NCBI GenBank assembly: GCA_963669155.1
Contig: OZ022586.1
Coordinates: 5,498,778-5,562,777, forward strand
Length of the DNA: 64,000 bases
Source: Arbacia lixula
Taxonomy: Eukaryota; Echinodermata; Echinoidea; Arbacioida; Arbaciidae
Direction of reading: 5' to 3'
Shown piece after piece: positions 58,400 to 64,000 of this stretch; the stretch's first letter is position 1; each line of letters begins with the position of its first letter. Under the pieces are notes generated by a model. That model did not search any database. It was given only the letters and a program-made list of their open reading frames with translations, and had not been told where the DNA came from. The translations under genes and the position numbers were made by a program.

Positions 58400-58420
58400 A
58401 AACATCGTCCAGGATGTTTT
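57874..58420. other. Unassigned DNA with a 116-codon open frame
   Basis: A plus-strand frame at 57862-58212 starts inside the inverted-repeat element and contains an acidic stretch and DIALEYLKEL, but no known domain. A good donor-like sequence (gtatgtaagt) lies at 57950, so part of it could be an exon. A (GA)n microsatellite lies at 58364-58397. Confidence 0.35.
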
Positions 58421-58421
58421 A

Positions 58422-59630
58422 TTATTATTACCTGTTCAACTCTTTCTGGTACGTTAAACTATCATATTGATAGATTATATAACTAAATTGTTGGACTTAC
58501 CTAATTGGTCAAACCTTTAGTGTCAATTCTTGTCATGTCTGCAGTGTACTTTCTTTTTATGATCTCCACAAATAAACTGTTAATGGCAATGGCAAGCTGA
58601 ACATTTTAGGAATAGGAACAAGAAACGCGTAACCAAGTTGAACTTTGAAAGTAACTCCTAACAGTTTGTAAAGGCTAACACCAACAGCTATTTACAGGTT
58701 TGCTTTTGTCTTTTTACTTCGAGTAGTAGTTTATGGTAATATTGCAGTTATTCAGCACAAATGGGCTCTGTGCATGTTATACCTGCATTCTGTGAGATGT
58801 TGATACGCGTTGATACGCGTTGATACGCGTATGCGTATGTTGATACGCGCATGCGTTGGGGATTGATGAGCTCGGAATACGGATATTATGGACCACTAAT
58901 TATTGTACGTAAGTGCAATTGGAAAATTACTTTTTTTCAGGGAGGAGGGGTGTACGAATATTATGGTCACTCGTCATTCAGCTGATCGCTGACCGAGCCA
59001 TTGTGACGTAGTTTATGTTGAGTTAATCAGTTAGACAGACAAAATACGCGTTTATATCGTGTCTCCAAAATGCCTCATTCAGGTAATAATTATATAATAT
59101 TGACTGGCCTTGGGGGAGATACCAAATATATTTCCCAAACTAGTCTCATATTGCCCCGAGTCGAAGACGAGGGCAATATGAGACTAGTTTGGGAAATATA
59201 TTTGGTATCTCCCGAAAGTAACGCCAGTCAATATTATTATTATTACCTGTTCAACTCTCTCTGGTACATTAAACTAACATATTGATTGATTATATAACTA
59301 AATGGGCTCTGTGCATGTTGTACCTGCATTCTGTGAGATGTTGATACGCGTTGATACGCACATGCGTATGTTGATACGCGCATGCATTGGGGATTAATGA
59401 GCTCGGAATACGGATATTATGGACCGCTAAATTATTGTACGTAGGTGCAATTGGAAAATTACTTTTTTCAGGAAGGAGGGGTGTACGAATATTATGGTCA
59501 CTCGTCATTCAGCTGATCGCTGACCGAGCCATTGTGACGTAGTTTATGTTGAGTTAATCAGTTAGACAGACAAAATACGCGTTCATATCGTGTCTCCAAA
59601 ATGCCTCATTCAGGTAATAATCATCTATAT
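58422..59630 (+). repeat. Direct duplication of a possible promoter/first-exon segment
   Basis: The segment from gggctctgtgcatgtt to gcctcattcaggtaataat (58763-59089) recurs at 59303-59625 with few changes. A leading part (58422-58490) recurs at 59237-59302, so copy 2 lacks about 270 bp. Both copies contain gttgatacgcg repeats, tgacgtag, a tcagttag initiator-like motif and ccaaaATGCCTCATTCAG followed by GTAATA. Confidence 0.85.
59096..59236. mobile_element. Palindromic MITE, 141 bp
   Basis: Arms aatattgactggc...caatatgagactagtttggg and their inverse (59096-59156, 59171-59236) form an almost perfect hairpin with a 14-bp centre. It sits exactly at the junction between the two copies of the duplicated segment. 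Confidence 0.85.
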
Positions 59631-60095
59631 GCTTCATCATTCGCTGTACATATTAATGGATGTTTATTGTTGGAAGCTTGGATAGTTGCCTTATATTTGT
59701 GCATCGCTCAAAACCTTCACAAAAACAATGTGGAAGATTTGCGTTTGTCGTTATGTAGAAGATTAATAGTAAGGTTCCTAGAATTTAGTAATATTATATG
59801 TTTTAGGAAATGCGTTTAGATATAGATATTGTACATGGTTTCTTGATCTGTGAGTGTTTTGAGCATTTATGTGTGTATGTGTGTTTGTCTGATGGTGAGC
59901 ATACTTAAACCACATATTGTATAAGATCAAAGTAATCATTCGACCATTTGAATGTAATCATGCATTGTTTCATTGTGGTAGGTGAGTGTAGTGTACATAG
60001 ATGAGTTCATATCTCATCATGCTGATTTTTGTATATGAGAAATGCATTGCAAGATACTGACCTTGATTTACAATGATTTGACTCATCATATTCAT
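59631..60095 (+). other. Downstream of the second duplicated copy
   Basis: A 72-codon frame (59601-59819) reads on from ATGCCTCATTCAG without recognisable motifs. The rest is AT-rich. Confidence 0.35.
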
Positions 60096-60680
60096 GTAAA
60101 TTCCTTACCCCTAATGATTTTGATATTCAATATGTCCACACAATTGGTCTGAGCATGATTCATTTTAACGCCCGGAGTCTCACATCACAGATGTTTTGTT
60201 TAATTCAAATAAGTCATTCTTAGGAGATGGAGGGGGGGGGGGGGGGGGGGGGGGAGTGGAGGTGTTGTCTGTGTTGGTGGTTTCGAGATGGAGTGTTCGT
60301 GTATGAGTGGGGGGGGGGGGGGTGCAGCGGATTGTCTCGTTCTTGGTCTGGCCCATCAACCATCTTATGGTATAATTTTTTTCTTGCGCCAATAGACGTT
60401 TTTGCTTTTCTCCTTTCCCGGGAGCCCAACAAGCTTTTAAGATTTTGAAACAATTTGTTCTCGTGGATTTGGCTTCACAGGTTGATTCATTTTAGATATA
60501 CTGTTGTTTATTCTATGTGTACTCTGCCTTGCTTTTATTATAATTACTTTTGTTCTAATAATTTCAATCACGTGTATATATTTTCATTGTCACTGATCTG
60601 TTTTATTTCCAAACCTTGGAGAGCTGTTTATACATTGTGTATTACATGTTATGTATTGATTTTAATAAATTCATAAATAA
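60096..60680 (+). pseudogene. Possible internally deleted LINE remnant
   Basis: Near 60110-60215 a plus-strand frame reads PNDFDIQYVHTIGLSMIHFNARSLTSQ, which resembles the lead-in and first motif (HFN-RSL) of Jockey-superfamily endonucleases. Two long G runs (60225-60254, 60310-60324) follow, then AT-rich DNA ending in aataaattcataaataataaaaac, which looks like a LINE 3' end. The middle of the element is absent. Confidence 0.4.
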
Positions 60681-60747
60681 TAAAAACAAAAAATCTCCGA
60701 AACTTGGATTATGTTACCCCAGCTCTTCCATTTAAAACACCACGGCA

Positions 60748-60896
60748 CCGTAACATAAAGGTTTGCGATTAATCGCAAAATGGCAATGGTGAATCAATAT
60801 CATTGTTGCATGCTCTCTTTGTTCAAAATATTGACCAGCAACCAATCAGAAATTATCTTTTAAATTTGCAATTGATCCCAAAACTTTATGTTACGG
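60748..60896. mobile_element. Short MITE, 149 bp
   Basis: CCGTAACATAAAG at the left and its inverse CTTTATGTTACGG at the right, with matching continuation (tttgcgatt against ggatcaattgcaaa in inverse). There is no coding sequence. Confidence 0.75.
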
Positions 60897-60899
60897 GGC

Positions 60900-61880
60900 C
60901 CAGGTTATACTTTTGTTAATTCACATTGGTCGTATAGAGGTTGAGGTGGGTGGCCTTATTATAAATAAGGTATTTCCAAATTGCTTTAAAAAGAAGCATG
61001 TTAGATATCAACTATTTATACTGAAAGCTTAGGTTGACCTCTATCGTTAAAACAGACGCAATGCCAGGACAAATTCCTTTTGTCTGCACAAAAGGGCGTC
61101 TCTGGACTTTATAAACGCTGCTTCTAAGTGTCTGAGATGAGGCATACTTTGGGCCTTACTAACAATGGAGAACTGGTCGTCCAAATAGCATTGTGCACAC
61201 AATGGGTTAGCGAGTAAATGCCGCCCAATGGCTGAGTCATATTTCGTATTGACAGGTCTACCTTCAGTTAGATCTGACTTGCTAGCACGGGTTGGTTGGG
61301 CGCGTTGATTAACTAATAGATAAAAATATAGTATAAACTTAAATGTACGACTGGATATTAATCAAACAGAGAGAGAAAGTAGTATTTGTGAGTGTTAATT
61401 TGTTGATTTGGTTTATAATAATGTTAAATTCAATATGGGTGTTTATGAAAACATATTGCAATGTAGAAATATTTCTTGAATTTGAAAGCAAATACATCAA
61501 TATTAATATCTAGTCAACAAAGAAATGGATTCATTCTTGGAGATGTCAATATTAACTTAGTGAAAAAAACTCACTAGAGTCTGATAGAAGAAATTTCCTG
61601 AACTGAAATTCACAGTTTGGTTTGTTTCTTTTGATTAAAAATGTTGAAATTTGGAAGAGAGAGTGTATCAGAGAAGTGACAGTTTTGTAAGGTGTATAAA
61701 CGTGCTTTTCAAAAGTAAGCAGCTTAGTTCAGTTCGCAATTTACTTTCAGCTAGCATAGTTTTCTTGACAGATGAAAACTGCAAAAATCACATAATACGC
61801 TTTTTTTCTGCATTTACACATTTAAGCAATGATATTAAAGTTATGATATAATGCATGATGAAGCAAACTATTTGAGGCAT
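60900..61880. other. Intergenic DNA
   Basis: A 66-codon plus-strand frame (61651-61851) has no recognisable motif. Otherwise AT-rich without repeats. Confidence 0.45.
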
Positions 61881-61884
61881 TTTT

Positions 61885-61980
61885 GTCTCGCCCACCGGAG
61901 GTGAAGGCGAGACTAAGGGATCCAAATGGCGTCCGTCCGTCGTCCGTCCGACGTCCGTCCGTCGTCCGTCGTTCGTTACA
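61885..61980 (+). repeat. Hairpin and (CGTC)n-type leader of the 157-bp satellite
   Basis: gtctcgcc and ggcgagac (61888-61915) form a hairpin, followed by a gtccgtccgtc simple repeat. It reads directly into the satellite and probably belongs to one mobile element. Confidence 0.65.
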
Positions 61981-61984
61981 AATG

Positions 61985-62975
61985 TTAAAGTTTACCTGCA
62001 AGACTCTCTTATGATCCATAACTTGGCAACTGTTACAGCAATGGCAGCCACACTTGGTTGATAGAAGCACTAGGGGTATCTTCATGTTATGGTGTTGTCA
62101 GAGGTCATGTGATGATGTCAAAGGTCATTTGAGGTCATATATTAAAGAGTACGTGCAAGACTCTCTTTTTCTATGTTAAAGTTTACCTGCAAGACTCTCT
62201 TTTGACAAATAACTTCACATAGATTGCTTGGATTACAACCTAACTTAGGTCATAGATGCACTGGGGGTACCTTCATGTTATGGTACCGTTGGAGGTTACA
62301 GGATAAGGTCAAAGGTCATTTGAGATCATACGTTAAAGTTTACCTGCAAGACTCTCTTTTGACAAATAACTTCACATGGGTTGCTTGGATTACAACCTAA
62401 CTTGGGTCATAGATGCACTGGGGGTACCTTCATGTTATGGTGCCGTTGGAGGTCACAGGATAAGGTCAAAGGTCATTTGAGGTCATATGTTAAAGTTTAC
62501 CTGCAAGACTCTCTTTTGACAAATAACTTCACATAGGTTGCTTGGATTACAACCTAACTTGGGTCATAGATGCACTGGGGGTACCTTCATGTTATAGTGC
62601 TGTTGGAGGTCACAGGATAAGGTCAAAGGTCATTTGAGGTCATACGTTAAAGTTTACCTGCAAGACTCTCTTTTGACAAATAACTTCACATAGGTTGCTT
62701 GGATTACAACCTAACTTGGGTCATAGATGCACTGGAGGTACCTTCATGTTATGGTACCGTTGGAGGTCACAGGATAAGGTCAAAGGTCATTTGAGGTCAT
62801 ACGTTAAAGTTTACTTGCAAGACTCTCTTATCACACATAACTCATCACATGTTGCTACAATGGCAATCAAACTTGGATGATGTATGCACTGGGGGCACCT
62901 GCATGTTATTGTGCTGTAACAGGTCACATGATAAGGTCAAAGGTCATTTGAGGTCATACATACAAGTTTACTTGC
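61985..62975 (+). repeat. 157-bp tandem satellite with nuclear-receptor-like sites
   Basis: ttaaagtttacctgc recurs at 62175, 62333, 62490, 62647 and 62804 (157-158 bp), with partial units at both ends. Each unit carries aggtcaaaggtca, a perfect DR1, at 62306, 62463, 62620, 62777 and 62934. Another half-site follows at a 4-bp spacing (aggtca in the last four, agatca in the first). Confidence 0.92.
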
Positions 62976-63223
62976 AAGACTCTTGGTTAAGGCTTCCTAA
63001 CTTGTGCACAGAATTGTGTGAGCATGTGTGAGCATTACTGATGTAGATTTAGGCAAACATTACTCATGCGCATTTATGCAAATTTATTCAAAGTCACTAT
63101 TTTGCACCTGATTTTGATGTTGTCTGTTTAAAGTTGCTTATTTGTTTGTTTCAGTTTTTCACAGGTTTTACAGGCAGGCACTACCTCTTAGGCAACAAAG
63201 GAGCCCATTTATTTTATGGCAAC

Positions 63224-63907
63224 ATGGCGTATACATGTAATAGATGTGGAAAGTCATTCCAGTTGAGAGCGAACCTCCAGAAACATTCATGTAATATTTG
63301 CTACAAATGTGGGAAGCAGTTTACCAGGAAACAAGTGTTGCATTCACATTCTTGTATAGGTTCTTTTTCATGTCAGTATTGCAACAAAACATATTGCTCT
63401 GAAGTCAGACTTAAAAGTCATTCTTGTACATTTTGTACAAAGTGTAAAAAGCAATTTAGTTCATTTCAAAGAAAGGAAGGTCATGTATGCGATAATATGA
63501 AAGCAAGCACCAGTGCTAATCGAGATGCCCATGACCAGTGTGAACAAGCTTCAAATGCACATTTGAATAAAGTGGAAAATACAAAAACGAACAAACCAGT
63601 GACAGAAGAAAGTCATAACAGTCAGGATTCATTCAGGTTAAAGTCAACGAATACTGGAAGAAGTTCAGGTCAACAGCGAAAGGCTACCAGTACTTGTCAG
63701 ATGTTGTTATATAATCCTGACTATATTTCTGCCTTGGTGGGAGATGTTGGAACTTATATAAGTGATGATGTAATTGATGCTGTTACAAAACTTATGAAGT
63801 CCAAAGACTCCAAACATGAGTTTAACATTGGAAGTATGACCCCAGCAGCTATGACAGTGGCACTGCAAGAGCAGACTATACATAAATACTCAGTGCAAGG
63901 TGGCTGA
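63224..63907 (+). CDS. Zinc-finger protein exon with four C-x2-C-x12-H-x-C fingers
   Basis: 227 codons from the ATG at 63224, with an acceptor-like tttgtttgtttcag at 63141-63154 and cacag at 63160-63164. The first 90 residues hold four fingers with exactly the same spacing, C-x2-C-x12-H-x-C: CNRCG..HSC, CYKCG..HSC, CQYCN..HSC and CTKCK..HVC. The fingers are joined by linkers of only 2-4 residues. A polar, Ser/Asn-rich linker follows. Then NPDYISALVGDVGTYISDDV and an amphipathic VIDAVTKLMK segment resemble the start of Ulp1/C48-like peptidase domains. The apparent stop at 63905 may not be used, since AAG|GTGGCT at 63899 could be a splice donor and the likely domain is unfinished. It could be a host gene or a transposon-encoded protein. 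Its role is unknown. Confidence 0.6.
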   Translation: MAYTCNRCGKSFQLRANLQKHSCNICYKCGKQFTRKQVLHSHSCIGSFSCQYCNKTYCSEVRLKSHSCTFCTKCKKQFSSFQRKEGHVCDNMKASTSANRDAHDQCEQASNAHLNKVENTKTNKPVTEESHNSQDSFRLKSTNTGRSSGQQRKATSTCQMLLYNPDYISALVGDVGTYISDDVIDAVTKLMKSKDSKHEFNIGSMTPAAMTVALQEQTIHKYSVQGG

Positions 63908-64000
63908 AGGATCACAGTGTTTTGTGTTCTCTTCAATTTTACGCATGCATTTTACTTTTACGGTTATATGCACTATTCAATTTGCCATAAAAAGTTTTAA

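Noticed and set aside
60180-60453. Proline-rich and glycine-rich frames on both strands
   Set aside because: They come only from the two long G runs.

Overview
The window looks like nuclear DNA of a multicellular animal, most likely a marine invertebrate. Echinoderm or another deuterostome is my guess from the overall flavour, but nothing here fixes the species. The evidence is an intron-containing gene with canonical GT/AG junctions, two non-LTR retrotransposons of animal type, tRNA-derived repeats with pol III boxes, many short inverted-repeat elements (MITEs), and AT-rich DNA with microsatellites. There are no bacterial operons, rRNA genes or CRISPR arrays.

Bases 1-25933 are one large tandem array of about seventeen units of 1.2-2.4 kb (typically 1.62 kb), already running at the left edge. 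A-type units carry a tRNA-like module with A and B boxes on the minus strand. B-type units have lost most of it. Every complete unit has CpG-dense alternating purine-pyrimidine segments and several TGACGTCA sites. One slot in the unit holds 0-3 copies of a roughly 60-bp hairpin cassette whose stem sequence varies with compensating changes. Units 11+12 and 13+14 are copies of each other, so the array evolves by multi-unit duplication. The short open frames in the units are probably not genes.

Bases 25934-41000 hold a purine-rich tract, a minus-strand L1/Tx1-like LINE (29559 to about 34.2 kb or beyond) with a broken ORF2, an inverted minisatellite (36012-36222), a tRNA-Glu-like SINE (about 38.24 kb), a foldback element with C-run/G-run ends (38943-39451) and a Harbinger-like transposon with a TTA target duplication and a MADF-like remnant (39580-40865).

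Bases 41000-54852 hold the best host gene: a five-exon plus-strand gene whose exon phases all agree, giving a 362-residue type II membrane protein that resembles the DUF1647 family (probable glycosyltransferase-like, function unknown). A TATA box, a CRE and an NRF1-type palindrome lie just upstream. Its introns carry a minisatellite, a TTAA foldback element, a TA-flanked MITE, a frameshifted THAP domain and a decayed Jockey-superfamily LINE in the same orientation.

Bases 54853-64000 contain a second copy of the TA-flanked MITE, further MITEs, LINE fragments, a duplicated possible promoter/first exon split by a palindrome, a 157-bp satellite carrying perfect DR1 nuclear-receptor elements, and the exon of a second gene. 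That gene encodes four C-x2-C-x12-H-x-C fingers followed by a possible start of a Ulp1-like domain, and it probably continues beyond the window.
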